A stretch of 10,547 bases of DNA from JBKPNJ01 sp963695705 (GCA_963695705.1 CAVOHB010000012.1:1-10547), one strand, 5' to 3'; shown: positions 1-7,056, counted from the first letter of the stretch. Program-made: numbers and translations. The notes: generated by a model from the sequence alone, not told the origin.

Positions 1-1041
1 CCGGACGATGCGGTGGACTACATCGGGCTGGTGCGCCGAAAGGTCCTCGACTCCCTGGAGCACCTGCGGTTCGACGCGGCCAACCCGCTGCTGCGCGACG
101 GATACATCTACGGCCTGGTGATCCAGCACGAGCACCAGCACGACGAGACCATGCTCGCGACCCATCAGCTCCGGCGCGGCAGCCGCGTGCTCAACGACGT
201 GCCGCCGCCGTCGGCCACCACGCCCCTCCCGGCGGCGGAGGCGCTCGTTCCTGCCGGCCGTTTCCCGATGGGCACCAGCGGCGACCCATGGGCCCTCGAC
301 AACGAGCTCCCGGGACACGACGTGGACGTTCCGGCGTTCTGGATCGACACGACCCCGGTGACGAACGCCGCGTATCGCTCGTTCGTGGACTCACACGGCT
401 ACGACGACGAGCGCTGGTGGAGCGCGGGCGGCTGGGACTGGCGATGCCGCAGCGGGAAGCGCTCCCCGGCGTTCTGGGTGCGCGAGGGTCAGGAGTGGCT
501 GCGGCGCCGCTTCGGTGTGGTCGAGCCGCTGCCCGTCGCGCAGCCGGTGCAGCACGTCTGCTTCTACGAAGCCGAGGCCTATGCGCGCTGGGTGGGAAAG
601 CGGCTGCCCAGCGAGGCCGAGTGGGAGAAGGCGGCGTCCTGGGATCCGCAGACCCGGACCAAGCACCGGTACCCCTGGGGCGACGACCCCGACGAGTCCG
701 GTCGGGCCAACCTCGGGGAGCGGCACCACCAGCCCGCCGACGTCGGCGCCTATCCGCGCGGTGCGTCCAGCTACGGGGTCCAGCAGATGCTGGGCGACGT
801 GTGGGAGTGGACGAGCAGCGACTTCCGCCCCTACCCCGGTTTCCGGGCGTTCCCCTACCGCGAGTACAGCGAGGTCTTCTTCGGCCCCGACTACAAGGTG
901 CTGCGCGGTGGGTCGTGGGCGACCGACCTGCAGGCGGCGCGCACCACGTTCCGCAACTGGGACTACCCGATCCGCCGGCAGATCTTCGCCGGCTTCCGCT
1001 GCGCCCGGGACGCCGCGCCGGGCGACGGAGCAGCAACCTGA
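1..1041 (+). CDS. egtB: EgtB, hercynine oxygenase (sulfoxide synthase), N-terminus outside window
   Basis: Non-haem iron enzyme of ergothioneine synthesis: it joins hercynine to gamma-glutamylcysteine with O2 to give the sulfoxide. The frame is open from base 1, so the true start lies upstream; about 90 of some 430 residues are missing. The DinB-like part shows QHEHQHDET (bases 124-150); the first and last His of HEHQH match the iron ligands His134 and His138 of the Mycobacterium thermoresistibile enzyme. The rest is a formylglycine-generating-enzyme-type fold, with LPSEAEWEKA, GDVWEWTSSDF, LRGGSW and GFRCARD. NWDYPIR (955-975) holds the Asp and Arg equivalent to D416 and R420, which bind gamma-glutamylcysteine; this favours the gamma-Glu-Cys type of EgtB over cysteine-using versions. 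The stop TGA (1039-1041) shares one base with the egtC ATG, so the genes are probably translationally coupled. Confidence 0.95.
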   Translation, partial: PDDAVDYIGLVRRKVLDSLEHLRFDAANPLLRDGYIYGLVIQHEHQHDETMLATHQLRRGSRVLNDVPPPSATTPLPAAEALVPAGRFPMGTSGDPWALDNELPGHDVDVPAFWIDTTPVTNAAYRSFVDSHGYDDERWWSAGGWDWRCRSGKRSPAFWVREGQEWLRRRFGVVEPLPVAQPVQHVCFYEAEAYARWVGKRLPSEAEWEKAASWDPQTRTKHRYPWGDDPDESGRANLGERHHQPADVGAYPRGASSYGVQQMLGDVWEWTSSDFRPYPGFRAFPYREYSEVFFGPDYKVLRGGSWATDLQAARTTFRNWDYPIRRQIFAGFRCARDAAPGDGAAT

Positions 1042-1802
1042 TGTGCCGACACCTGGCCTACCTCGGCCCACCGACCACCTTGCACGACCTGGTCTGGGCA
1101 CCGGAGCACTCGCTGGTCTCACAGGCGTCCGCGCCGCGGCTTCAGGCCCACGGCTGGATCAACGCCGACGGCTACGGCGTGGGCTGGTACGCCCCCGGGC
1201 TAGTCGCGCCGGCGCGTTTCCGGCGGGCGGGTCCGATCTGGAGCGACGCCTCGTTCGCCTCCGTGGCGCAGGCCACGACCAGCGGCTGCGTCGTGGCGGC
1301 GATACGATCCGCCACCGTCGGGATGCCCGTCGAGGAGTCGTGCACCGCGCCGTTCACCTGGGGTCCCCTGCTGTTCAGCCACAACGGCCGGGCGCTCGAG
1401 CATCCGCGGCTCCGGAAGGCCCTGCTCCCCGAGGTGCCGCCGGACTGCCCGGAGGCGTACGCGCCGGTCGACTCCGCACTGCTGTTCGGCCTGACTGTTG
1501 CCGGCGTACAGGCCGGACGGGACCTGCCCGGCGCCCTCGCGCACACCGTCGAGGTCGCCCGGCAGCACAGTGACGGCCGCTACAACCTGCTCGCCACGGA
1601 CGGCGACGTCATCGCCGCGACGACCTGCGGGGACACGTTGTTCACGCTTCGGGCGGACGACGCCGTGCTCGTCGCGTCCGAGCCGATCGACGGACGACCC
1701 GGGTGGGAACCGGTCCCTGCCGAATCGCTCGTCGTCGCGGCGCCCGGGGCGGTTCGCATCAGTCCGCTACGGGGCACGACCATGCACGGGACGGCATCGT
1801 GA
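1041..1802 (+). CDS. egtC: EgtC, gamma-glutamyl-hercynylcysteine sulfoxide amidohydrolase
   Basis: Class II glutamine-amidotransferase-fold hydrolase that removes the gamma-glutamyl group from the EgtB product. The protein (253 aa, near the usual size) begins MCRHLAYLG; Cys2 becomes the N-terminal nucleophile after Met removal. Other class II landmarks are INADGYGVGWYAP (about residues 38-50), AIRSATVGMP and LLFSHNG. The ATG is fixed by the required Cys2 and by the TGATG junction with egtB. The stop overlaps the egtD start (GTGA, 1799-1802), so egtB-egtC-egtD is one operon. A longer frame running in from inside egtB exists but has no homology before Met-Cys-Arg-His. No anomalies in base use or key residues. 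Confidence 0.95.
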   Translation: MCRHLAYLGPPTTLHDLVWAPEHSLVSQASAPRLQAHGWINADGYGVGWYAPGLVAPARFRRAGPIWSDASFASVAQATTSGCVVAAIRSATVGMPVEESCTAPFTWGPLLFSHNGRALEHPRLRKALLPEVPPDCPEAYAPVDSALLFGLTVAGVQAGRDLPGALAHTVEVARQHSDGRYNLLATDGDVIAATTCGDTLFTLRADDAVLVASEPIDGRPGWEPVPAESLVVAAPGAVRISPLRGTTMHGTAS

Positions 1803-2770
1803 CCCACCTCATCACTCGCTACACGAGCGAGGAGGAGGTCGCCGCCGCGCTCCGCGCCGACGTCGCCGCCGGGCTCACGGCCGACCCGAAGTGGCTGCCA
1901 CCCAAGTGGTTCTACGATGCCCGCGGCAGTGAGCTGTTCGAACAGATCACCACGCTGCCCGAGTACTACCCGACCCGGCGGGAATGGGAGATCCTCGAGG
2001 CTCGCGCAGGCGAGATCGCCCTGGCCACCGGTGCCGACACCCTGGTCGAGCTCGGGTCGGGCTCGTCGCGCAAGACCCGCGCGCTGCTCGACGCCCTGCG
2101 GCGCAACGGGACGCTGCGCGGCTACGTCGCGGTGGATGTCAGCGAGTCGGCACTGGCCGGAGCCGCGCAGGCGCTGGCTCCCGACTACCCGGATCTGGAG
2201 CTGCAGACCGTCGTCGCCGACTTCGAGCACCACCTCGACGTGCTGCCGGCGCTGGGCCGGCGGCTCATCGCCTTCCTCGGCGGCACGGTCGGCAACCTCG
2301 ACGCCGAGCCCCGGGCGAAGTTCCTGTCCGCGGTCCGCGCCGGGATGAAGCCCGGCGACTCGTTCCTGCTCGGAACGGACCTGCTCAAGGACCCCCCGCG
2401 GCTGGTCGCCGCGTACGACGATGCGGCCGGGGTCACCGCGGAGTTCAACCGCAACGTCCTGCACGTCATCAACGACCGGCTCGGCGCCGATTTCGCGGTT
2501 GACCTGTTCGACCACGTGGTGGTCTGGAACGGCGCCGAGGAGCGGATCGAGATGTGGCTGGAGGCGACCGTGCCGATGACGGTCCGGATCGAGAGCCTGG
2601 ACATGACCGTGCCGTTCGCGCGGGGCGAGCGGTTGCGCACCGAGACCTCCGCGAAGTTCCGGCCCAACGGTGTCCGCAGCGAGCTCGCCGCCGCCGGCCT
2701 GACGATCGCGGGCTGGTGGACCGATGCGGCCGGCGACTACGGCGTGAGCCTCGCCACGCCGACGCTGTAG
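1799..2770 (+). CDS. egtD: EgtD, L-histidine N-alpha-methyltransferase
   Basis: SAM-dependent enzyme that trimethylates histidine to hercynine, the first committed step to ergothioneine. It is 323 aa from the GTG at 1799; the M. smegmatis enzyme is 321 aa. Motif I is LVELGSGSSRKT (82-93). Substrate residues fall at the same numbers as in M. smegmatis EgtD: Tyr56 (PEYYPTRRE), Asn166 (GGTVGNL), Tyr206 (VAAYDD), Glu282 and Ser284 (RTETSAKF). That exact register supports both function and start codon. The start is embedded in the egtC stop (GTGA), so translation is coupled. It is the last gene of the operon here: a strong hairpin follows at 2863-2897 and no egtE lies downstream. Confidence 0.96.
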   Translation: MTHLITRYTSEEEVAAALRADVAAGLTADPKWLPPKWFYDARGSELFEQITTLPEYYPTRREWEILEARAGEIALATGADTLVELGSGSSRKTRALLDALRRNGTLRGYVAVDVSESALAGAAQALAPDYPDLELQTVVADFEHHLDVLPALGRRLIAFLGGTVGNLDAEPRAKFLSAVRAGMKPGDSFLLGTDLLKDPPRLVAAYDDAAGVTAEFNRNVLHVINDRLGADFAVDLFDHVVVWNGAEERIEMWLEATVPMTVRIESLDMTVPFARGERLRTETSAKFRPNGVRSELAAAGLTIAGWWTDAAGDYGVSLATPTL

Positions 2771-2862
2771 TCCGGTGACTGCACCGACGAGCCGGCAGTG
2801 ACTGCGCGTCACCTGCGGCGCCGCTGAGTCGACCGCGCGCGAGTATTCTGGTCGCGCAAGGT

Positions 2863-2897
2863 GAAGGCCCCGCAAAGTATGAGTTTGCGGGGCCTTC
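2863..2897 (+). terminator. Intrinsic-type terminator after egtD
   Basis: A perfect 14-bp stem (GAAGGCCCCGCAAA 2863-2876 / TTTGCGGGGCCTTC 2884-2897) with a 7-base loop GTATGAG, followed by GTTTG. Symmetry means it may also stop transcripts arriving on the - strand. It lies 92 bases past the egtD stop. Confidence 0.8.
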
Positions 2898-2949
2898 GTT
2901 TGATCGAGCCGTGACGCTCCCGATCTCGCGGTCGGCCCGTGGACTCCAT

Positions 2950-2989
2950 CCGCCACGTCACTGGCGGCTCCGACAGGTCTCCCTGTCGG
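2950..2989. repeat. Two tandem perfect hairpins
   Basis: CCGCCA/TGGCGG (2950-2955 and 2962-2967, 6-base loop) is followed two bases later by CCGACAGG/CCTGTCGG (2970-2977 and 2982-2989, 4-base loop TCTC). They may be back-up terminators for either convergent transcript or part of a small structured RNA. No U-tract follows on either strand. Confidence 0.5.
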
Positions 2990-3122
2990 GTTGGGCGTCT
3001 CGTTTTCCGACCGGTCCCGTCCTGCGTTTGGCGAGGACGTGAGGAAATTTCTACATCAGCTTTCCCTTGGCACGCAAGGGTTCTCGAAAGAAATTCTGGG
3101 AAGTTCGGCGTGTCGTCCGCGT

Positions 3123-3145
3123 GTCGTCCGTTCGGTCCGGACGAC
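3123..3145 (-). terminator. Candidate terminator hairpin after the dsbA-like gene
   Basis: A perfect 8-bp stem (GTCGTCCG 3123-3130 / CGGACGAC 3138-3145) with a 7-base loop starts 4 bases past the - strand stop codon. It has no U-tract, which is common in actinobacteria. Confidence 0.4.
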
Positions 3146-3149
3146 GGGG

Positions 3150-3926
3150 CTAGGACGCGGCGGTGTCGATGGCCTGCTGCAGCGCGGTCGGGTCCATCGT
3201 GTCCGCAATGGTGAGCGCAGAACCATTGAGAACCGCAGTCGGCGTCCCGTTGACGCCGTCCTTGCTCGCCTGTTCGGTGACGTTCGCCACCCAGCTCTTG
3301 TATGTCTGGTTGTCGACGCACGTCTGCACCGCGCTCCTGCTCGCGCCGGCCTGCCCGGCGAGGTCGACCAGCTGGCTGTCGGGGAGGCCGTCGGTGTTCT
3401 CGGCCGGTTGGTTGGCGTAGAGCAGGTTGTGCATCGTCAGTGCGGCGTCGTTGCCGGCGTTGTCGGCCACGCAGGCCAGCGCGTTCGCGGCCCGGGTCGA
3501 GTACTCCGTCCCGTTCGACTCGCGATCGAGGAACGAGATCGGGCGGTACTCGACCTGGAGCGTGCCCTTGCTGACGTCCTGGTCGAGCACCGACTTGCTC
3601 AGTTTCTCGAACTCCCCGCAGATCGGGCACATGAAGTCCTCGTACACCACCAGCTTCGCCGGGGCCGCGTCCTGTCCGCGCAGGATCCCGCCCTTGGCGG
3701 TGAGACCGGTCGGTGTCGTGGACGATCCGCTGGTGGTGGCGGGGTCGCGGGTGGACTGCAGATAGACGGCGCCCCCGACGATGACCAGCACGACCACCGC
3801 GATGACACTGCCGAGCAGGACCCGGCGCTTGCGCTCCGCCGCAGCCTGCTGCCGCCGCATCTCGGCGACCTTGGCGGCGGCCGCCTGGCGTTGGTCCTTC
3901 TTGGTCCGCTGCGGCTTGTTGCTCAT
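3150..3926 (-). CDS. Membrane-anchored DsbA-like thioredoxin-fold protein
   Basis: Probable thiol-disulfide oxidoreductase of the DsbA/Thioredoxin_4 type, 258 aa. Order: basic, Gln/Ala-rich cytoplasmic N-terminus (1-35), one membrane segment (about 36-56, VLLGSVIAVVVLVIVGGAVY), Ser/Thr-rich linker (60-75), then a DsbA-type domain outside the cell. The redox motif is CPIC (Cys100-Cys103) in YEDFMCPICGEFEKL; the cis-Pro loop is GTPT with Pro229. Two further cysteines, Cys152 and Cys203, could form a structural disulfide. The ATG at 3926 is preceded by GAGGAG and overlaps the upstream gene's stop (ATGA), so the pair is translationally coupled. Actinobacterial relatives feed disulfides to exported proteins; substrates here are unknown. 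Family assignment is firm, direction of electron flow is inferred. Confidence 0.88.
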   Translation of the reverse strand: MSNKPQRTKKDQRQAAAAKVAEMRRQQAAAERKRRVLLGSVIAVVVLVIVGGAVYLQSTRDPATTSGSSTTPTGLTAKGGILRGQDAAPAKLVVYEDFMCPICGEFEKLSKSVLDQDVSKGTLQVEYRPISFLDRESNGTEYSTRAANALACVADNAGNDAALTMHNLLYANQPAENTDGLPDSQLVDLAGQAGASRSAVQTCVDNQTYKSWVANVTEQASKDGVNGTPTAVLNGSALTIADTMDPTALQQAIDTAAS

Positions 3927-4438
3927 CGGATCGGCTCCTCGGCCTTGTCGTCCTCGTCGTCGTACGACGGCGCGAACAGTGCGTTGTCCAGCGCGATGCG
4001 TGTGCGCGGCCACACCACGAGCAGCGCAGCCAGGATCGCGAGGCCGGAGTCTCGGGCGATCTCCCAAGGGTACTTCGACGTCGCATCGGGGATCGTGCCC
4101 CCGCCGCCGCCGAAGCATCCGCACTCGATCTGCAGGCCGCGCCACCAGGCCGAGGAGATGCCGACGATGAACGCCACCTGCAGCAGCAGCGAGACGATGG
4201 CGGCGATACGCACGCCCAGGCCGATGATCAGCAGCAGCCCGGTCGCGATCTCCAGGATCGGCAGGCCGTGACCGACCAGCGGCACGACCGCCTCCGGGAG
4301 GATCCGATAGGCCCGCACCGCACGGACGCTCGCCGCCGGGTCGGGCAGCTTCAGCCACCCAGCCGCCACCCACACCGTGCCGACCACCAGGCGCGCCACC
4401 AGACCGAGCCAGGGCCACCAGCCCCGCAGTGTGGTCAC
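3923..4438 (-). CDS. MauE/DoxX-like redox-associated membrane protein
   Basis: A 171-aa integral membrane protein of the MauE/DoxX superfamily with about four hydrophobic segments (roughly 10-29, 58-76, 78-97, 132-147). MauE is needed for disulfide maturation of methylamine dehydrogenase in methylotrophs; actinobacterial versions occur beside thioredoxin-fold genes. Here IECGCFGGGGG carries Cys106 and Cys108 in a CxC arrangement, a plausible redox centre near the membrane face. The tail is acidic and cytoplasmic (YDDEDDKAEEP). The start is placed at GTG 4438 because GGAGGG lies 8 bases upstream on the - strand; longer frames run into the divergent orn promoter. The stop overlaps the dsbA-like start by four bases. 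No methylamine dehydrogenase genes are nearby, so a general DsbB/VKOR-like partner role is inferred rather than shown. Confidence 0.82.
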   Translation of the reverse strand: MTTLRGWWPWLGLVARLVVGTVWVAAGWLKLPDPAASVRAVRAYRILPEAVVPLVGHGLPILEIATGLLLIIGLGVRIAAIVSLLLQVAFIVGISSAWWRGLQIECGCFGGGGGTIPDATSKYPWEIARDSGLAILAALLVVWPRTRIALDNALFAPSYDDEDDKAEEPIR

Positions 4439-4556
4439 CAGCCAAGCCCTCCATGTCGCTGTGCTGCCGGTCGTCGGTGGGCGCCGCGAGCACAGCCGAC
4501 GGCCGACCGCCGTGGTTGCGGCAACGACCAAGCCTAGAGTGCGGTTCCCCGTGACG

Positions 4557-4562
4557 TAGTGT
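4557..4562 (+). promoter_or_regulatory. -10 element for leaderless orn
   Basis: TAGTGT fits the actinobacterial TANNNT box and ends 8 bases before the GTG at 4571. That spacing would put the transcript start on the start codon. No ribosome binding site precedes 4571, which fits a leaderless mRNA. No clear -35 is visible. Confidence 0.4.
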
Positions 4563-4570
4563 GGCGTTCC

Positions 4571-5194
4571 GTGAACGACAGGCTGGTTTGGATCGACTGC
4601 GAGATGACCGGTCTCGACCTGGTGGCGGACGCGCTGATCGAGGTTGCCGCGCTCGTCACCGACTTCGAGCTGAACGTGCTCGGTGAGGGTGTCGATCTGG
4701 TGATCAAGCCGCCGGAGGGTGCCGTGGACCAGATGGTCGACGTCGTGCGCCGGATGCACACCGAGTCGGGCCTGATCGCCGAGCTCGACGCCGGCGTGAC
4801 GCTGGGCGAGGCCGAGTCCGCGGTGCTCGACTATGTGCGTACGCATATTCCGGAGTCGGGCAAGGCTCCGCTGGCCGGCAACTCCGTCGGCACCGACCGC
4901 GCCTTCCTGGCCCGCGACATGGGCGAGCTCGAGTCGTTCATGCACTACCGGATCGTGGACGTGTCGTCGATCAAGGAGCTCGCCCGGCGCTGGTTCCCGC
5001 GGGCGTACTTCGCCGCCCCCGCCAAGGCGGGGAACCACCGGGCGCTGGTCGACATCCAGGAGAGCATCGCCGAGCTCCGCTACTACCGGGGCGCGGTGTT
5101 CGTACCGCCTCCGGGGCCGGACAGCGACCAGGCCCGCAGCATCGCCGCCGCCGTCGCGCAGGGCGTCACGGCTTTCCCGGAATCGGTCCAGTAG
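4571..5194 (+). CDS. orn: Oligoribonuclease (3'-5' exoribonuclease, DEDDh)
   Basis: Degrades 2-5 nt RNA fragments, and pGpG from c-di-GMP turnover, to mononucleotides in the cytoplasm; 207 aa, slightly longer than the approximately 180-aa E. coli form, mostly from a C-terminal tail (about 181-207). ExoI is WIDCEMTGLDL with Asp9 and Glu11; ExoII is NSVGTDRAFL with Asp109; ExoIII is NHRALVDIQESI with His156 and Asp161. The complete DEDDh set predicts an active enzyme. GTG 4571 (MNDRLVWIDCEMTG) matches the family start better than an in-frame GTG 12 bases upstream, which would lie inside the probable -10 box. It is divergent from the mauE-like gene and followed by tRNA-His. Confidence 0.95.
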   Translation: MNDRLVWIDCEMTGLDLVADALIEVAALVTDFELNVLGEGVDLVIKPPEGAVDQMVDVVRRMHTESGLIAELDAGVTLGEAESAVLDYVRTHIPESGKAPLAGNSVGTDRAFLARDMGELESFMHYRIVDVSSIKELARRWFPRAYFAAPAKAGNHRALVDIQESIAELRYYRGAVFVPPPGPDSDQARSIAAAVAQGVTAFPESVQ

Positions 5195-5205
5195 CCACGG
5201 GCCGC

Positions 5206-5211
5206 TATGAT
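5206..5211 (+). promoter_or_regulatory. -10 box for tRNA-His
   Basis: TATGAT is a near-consensus housekeeping sigma -10 hexamer, 12 bases after the orn stop and about 38 bases before the mature tRNA 5' end. The -35 region (about 5183-5188) is poor. Confidence 0.45.
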
Positions 5212-5249
5212 TTTCACGCTGCGTCGGCCATCAGGGCCGGCCGCACATG

Positions 5250-5325
5250 GTGGGCGTAGCTCAGTTGGTAGAGCACCTGGTTGTGGTCCAGGATGTCGCG
5301 GGTTCGAGCCCCGTCGTTCACCCCA
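5250..5325 (+). tRNA. tRNA-His (GTG anticodon), CCA encoded
   Basis: Cloverleaf: acceptor GTGGGCG (5250-5256) pairs with CGTTCAC (5315-5321) using two G-T wobbles. The D-arm has AGCTCAGTTGGTAGAGC. The anticodon stem CCTGG/CCAGG encloses TTGTGGT, with GTG at 5283-5285. The T-loop is TTCGAGC. Discriminator C73 (5322) faces G-1 (5249), the histidine identity pair. CCA (5323-5325) is encoded, so no CCA addition is needed. Confidence 0.97.
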
Positions 5326-5361
5326 GGATGTAGCGTCGCCGGGCCTCCCGGGCCGGGTCGG

Positions 5362-5377
5362 TCGCCTGCGTAGGCGA
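5362..5377 (+). terminator. Candidate hairpin terminator after tRNA-His
   Basis: TCGCCT (5362-5367) and AGGCGA (5372-5377) form a perfect 6-bp stem with loop GCGT, 37 bases past the tRNA. There is no T-tract, so this is tentative. Confidence 0.35.
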
Positions 5378-5462
5378 TCGCCGAGTTGACCCCCGGGCGT
5401 CCCGCGACCCGTCGTCGCGGAGTGCGGGCAACTGGGCAAAACGCTGCGGGGGCGTCCTTACC

Positions 5463-5468
5463 TAGATT
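5463..5468 (+). promoter_or_regulatory. Candidate -10 box for the small HTH gene
   Basis: TAGATT sits in the most AT-rich stretch of this intergenic region (about 5457-5515), some 85 bases before the chosen start codon. It fits TANNNT; no convincing -35 was found, so it is tentative. Confidence 0.3.
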
Positions 5469-5552
5469 ACGCTCCGTATTGGACTGAATACGTCGTGTTG
5501 AACATCCAGCATGATCTGTGCCCCTCGTCCAGGCCTGAACGGGGGACCGCTA

Positions 5553-6005
5553 GTGACTGCCACCACGACTCGTCCTGATCAGACCCGCAAGCAACGCAGC
5601 CCGCTGTTCATCGCCAACGACGACATGCGCGTCTCGACCGCGGACGCCGCCTGGATCATCGGGTGCGGCTTCGACGGGCTGTTCGAGGCGATCGCCGACG
5701 ACGAGTTCTCCGTGGACGAGCGGAACCGGCTCTCGCTCCGCGACGTCGAGACGTACGCAGTAAGGCGCTACGAGGCTCGCAACACGTCTCGGTACTGGCC
5801 CACCTCGTACTGGCTGGACACAGCGGAGACCGCGAAGCTGCTCAGCCTCACTCCGGGACTGATCCGGCAGCTGTGCGACATGGGCGTGCTGCCGTTCGAG
5901 AAGCGGCCCAACGGGGAGCGGCTCTACCGGCGCCAGCAGGTCAACGTCCTCATCAACGCCCGGCTCAAGCGTCAGCTCCTCGAGAGCGACCGGCGCGCGG
6001 GCTAG
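5553..6005 (+). CDS. Small putative DNA-binding protein with two HTH-like segments
   Basis: Not recognised by name. From GTG 5553 it is 150 aa. The C-terminal part (about 87-130, LDTAETAKLLSLTPGLIRQL then GVLPFEKRPNGERLYRRQQV) reads like the MerR/excisionase-type winged HTH: helix-turn-helix, a G-LP turn, and an arginine-rich wing before a final helix. The N-terminal part (about 26-72, VSTADAAWIIGCGFDGLFEA then LSLRDVETYAVRRY) looks like a second, more diverged copy, so the protein may carry two DNA-binding modules. There is no sensor domain and no membrane segment. The start is favoured by GGGGGA upstream; an ATG at 5511 would add 14 residues but lacks such a site. It stands alone and ends 37 bases from the convergent pirin gene. 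Role as a small transcription factor is inferred. Confidence 0.75.
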   Translation: MTATTTRPDQTRKQRSPLFIANDDMRVSTADAAWIIGCGFDGLFEAIADDEFSVDERNRLSLRDVETYAVRRYEARNTSRYWPTSYWLDTAETAKLLSLTPGLIRQLCDMGVLPFEKRPNGERLYRRQQVNVLINARLKRQLLESDRRAG

Positions 6006-6010
6006 CGCCT

Positions 6011-6029
6011 GCGGCCTGGATCTGGCCGC
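6011..6029. terminator. Shared hairpin between convergent HTH gene and pirin gene
   Basis: GCGGCC (6011-6016) and GGCCGC (6024-6029) form a 6-bp stem with a 7-base loop in the 37-base convergent gap. It could end both transcripts; no T-tract is present. Confidence 0.4.
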
Positions 6030-6042
6030 TGGGCGGCCGACC

Positions 6043-7023
6043 CTAGTTCTCGACGACCTCGTTGGACAGGCCGTGCGCGGCCGGGATCTGGCCCATGGCG
6101 CCGCGCTGGAAGTCCTCGAAGGCCTGGATCACCTCGGCGCGGGTGTTCATCACGAACGGCCCGCCCCAGGCGACCGGCTCGCGTATCGGCCGCCCGCCGA
6201 GCACGATGACCTCGAGCGAGGGTGAGCGGCCGTCCTGGCGCTCGTCCGCGCTCAGGCTGACCACCTCTCCGTGGCCGAGCACGGCCGTCTGGCCGGCGCT
6301 GACCGGCCGGCGCTCGGCGCCGACGGTGCCGGTTCCCGACAGGACGTACACGAGGGCGTTGAAGTCGCGGTCCCAGGGCAGGTCGACCTGCGCGGTCGGC
6401 GCGAGCGTCGCGTGCACCATGGTCATCGGCGTGTAGGTCGAGCCCGGTCCGGCGTTGCCCGCGATGTCGCCGGCGATGATGCGTACCAGCGCACCGGCGT
6501 CGCCGCTGGTCACCAGCGTCACGTCACCGCCGCGCAGGTCCTGGTAGCGCGGGGCGGCCCACTTCTGCGCCTTCGGGAGGTTGACCCACAGCTGCAGTCC
6601 GTGGAACAGCCCGCCGGACTGCACCAGCCACTCCGGTGGCCGCTCGATGTGCAGGATGCCCCCGCCGGCCGTCATCCACTGGGTGTCGCCGTTGGAGATC
6701 GTGCCGCCGCCGCCGTGGCTATCGTTGTGCTCGAAGACGCCGTCGATCATGTACGTCACCGTCTCGAAGCCCCGGTGCGGGTGCCAGGACGTGCCCTTCG
6801 GCTCGCCGGGCGCGTACTCGACCTCGCCCATCTGGTCCATGTGCACGAACGGGTCGAGCGCTGCCAGGTCGATCCCGGCGAACGCGCGGTGCACCGGGAA
6901 GCCCTCGCCCTCGTACCCGCGCGGAGCGGTGATCACCTGCCTGACCGGGCGGCGGACCGCCTCCGGCGCTGCGTCGGGGATCCGCGGGAGGACTGTCAGG
7001 TCGTTCACGGTGACGGCGGGCAT
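6043..7023 (-). CDS. Pirin family protein
   Basis: A two-domain cupin of the pirin family, 326 aa. Bacterial pirins bind Fe and some have quercetinase activity or regulate metabolic enzymes; the function of this one cannot be told from sequence. The N-terminal cupin has the metal-site pattern HPHRGFET (His81, His83) and GGGILHIERPP (His125, Glu127), matching His56, His58, His101 and Glu103 of human pirin. The C-terminal half (about 195-300) carries the pirin C domain, with GTGTVGAERRPVSAGQTAVLG and VLGGRPIREPVAWGGPFVMN. ATG 7023 is chosen because GAGGAG lies 10 bases upstream; an in-frame GTG nine bases further out is too close to that site. A palindrome that may be an operator lies upstream at 7057-7068. 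Confidence 0.9.
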   Translation of the reverse strand: MPAVTVNDLTVLPRIPDAAPEAVRRPVRQVITAPRGYEGEGFPVHRAFAGIDLAALDPFVHMDQMGEVEYAPGEPKGTSWHPHRGFETVTYMIDGVFEHNDSHGGGGTISNGDTQWMTAGGGILHIERPPEWLVQSGGLFHGLQLWVNLPKAQKWAAPRYQDLRGGDVTLVTSGDAGALVRIIAGDIAGNAGPGSTYTPMTMVHATLAPTAQVDLPWDRDFNALVYVLSGTGTVGAERRPVSAGQTAVLGHGEVVSLSADERQDGRSPSLEVIVLGGRPIREPVAWGGPFVMNTRAEVIQAFEDFQRGAMGQIPAAHGLSNEVVEN

Positions 7024-7056
7024 GTCTTTCACGCTCCTCGGGTTTGGTACCCGCTG

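Larger units (their letters stand above)
2771..3149. other. 379-base hairpin-rich spacer between convergent egtD and dsbA-like gene
   Basis: No convincing coding frame lies here; frames crossing it are antisense or run-through. It holds a small 6-bp hairpin (GCGCGA 2837-2842 / TCGCGC 2852-2857), the strong terminator at 2863-2897, two tandem hairpins at 2950-2989, a 6-bp hairpin CCCTTG/CAAGGG (3064-3080), an 11-base tandem repeat CGTGTCGTCCG (3109-3119 and 3120-3130), and an 8-bp hairpin just beyond the dsbA-like stop. TATTCT (2844-2849) resembles a -10 box ahead of the terminator hairpin, but no -35 supports it. Confidence 0.7.

Noticed and set aside
288..1040. Upstream extension of the egtC frame inside egtB, giving a 504-residue frame
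   Set aside because: It is an arginine-rich shadow of egtB with no family similarity; EgtC needs Met-Cys at its N-terminus, which fixes the start at 1041.
1580..2956. 458-residue antisense frame across egtC/egtD
   Set aside because: Typical high-GC antisense artefact; the + strand genes there have every catalytic residue.
3109..3130. Start of a repeat array or CRISPR
   Set aside because: Just two adjacent 11-base copies with no spacers; a simple tandem duplication.
2809..4086. 425-residue - strand frame over the spacer and dsbA-like gene
   Set aside because: Out of frame with the dsbA-like gene, low complexity, Arg/Gln-rich, and runs through several hairpins.
4559..4570. Upstream GTG start for orn
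   Set aside because: The family start is MNDRLVWIDCEMTG, and the upstream codon sits in the probable -10 box.
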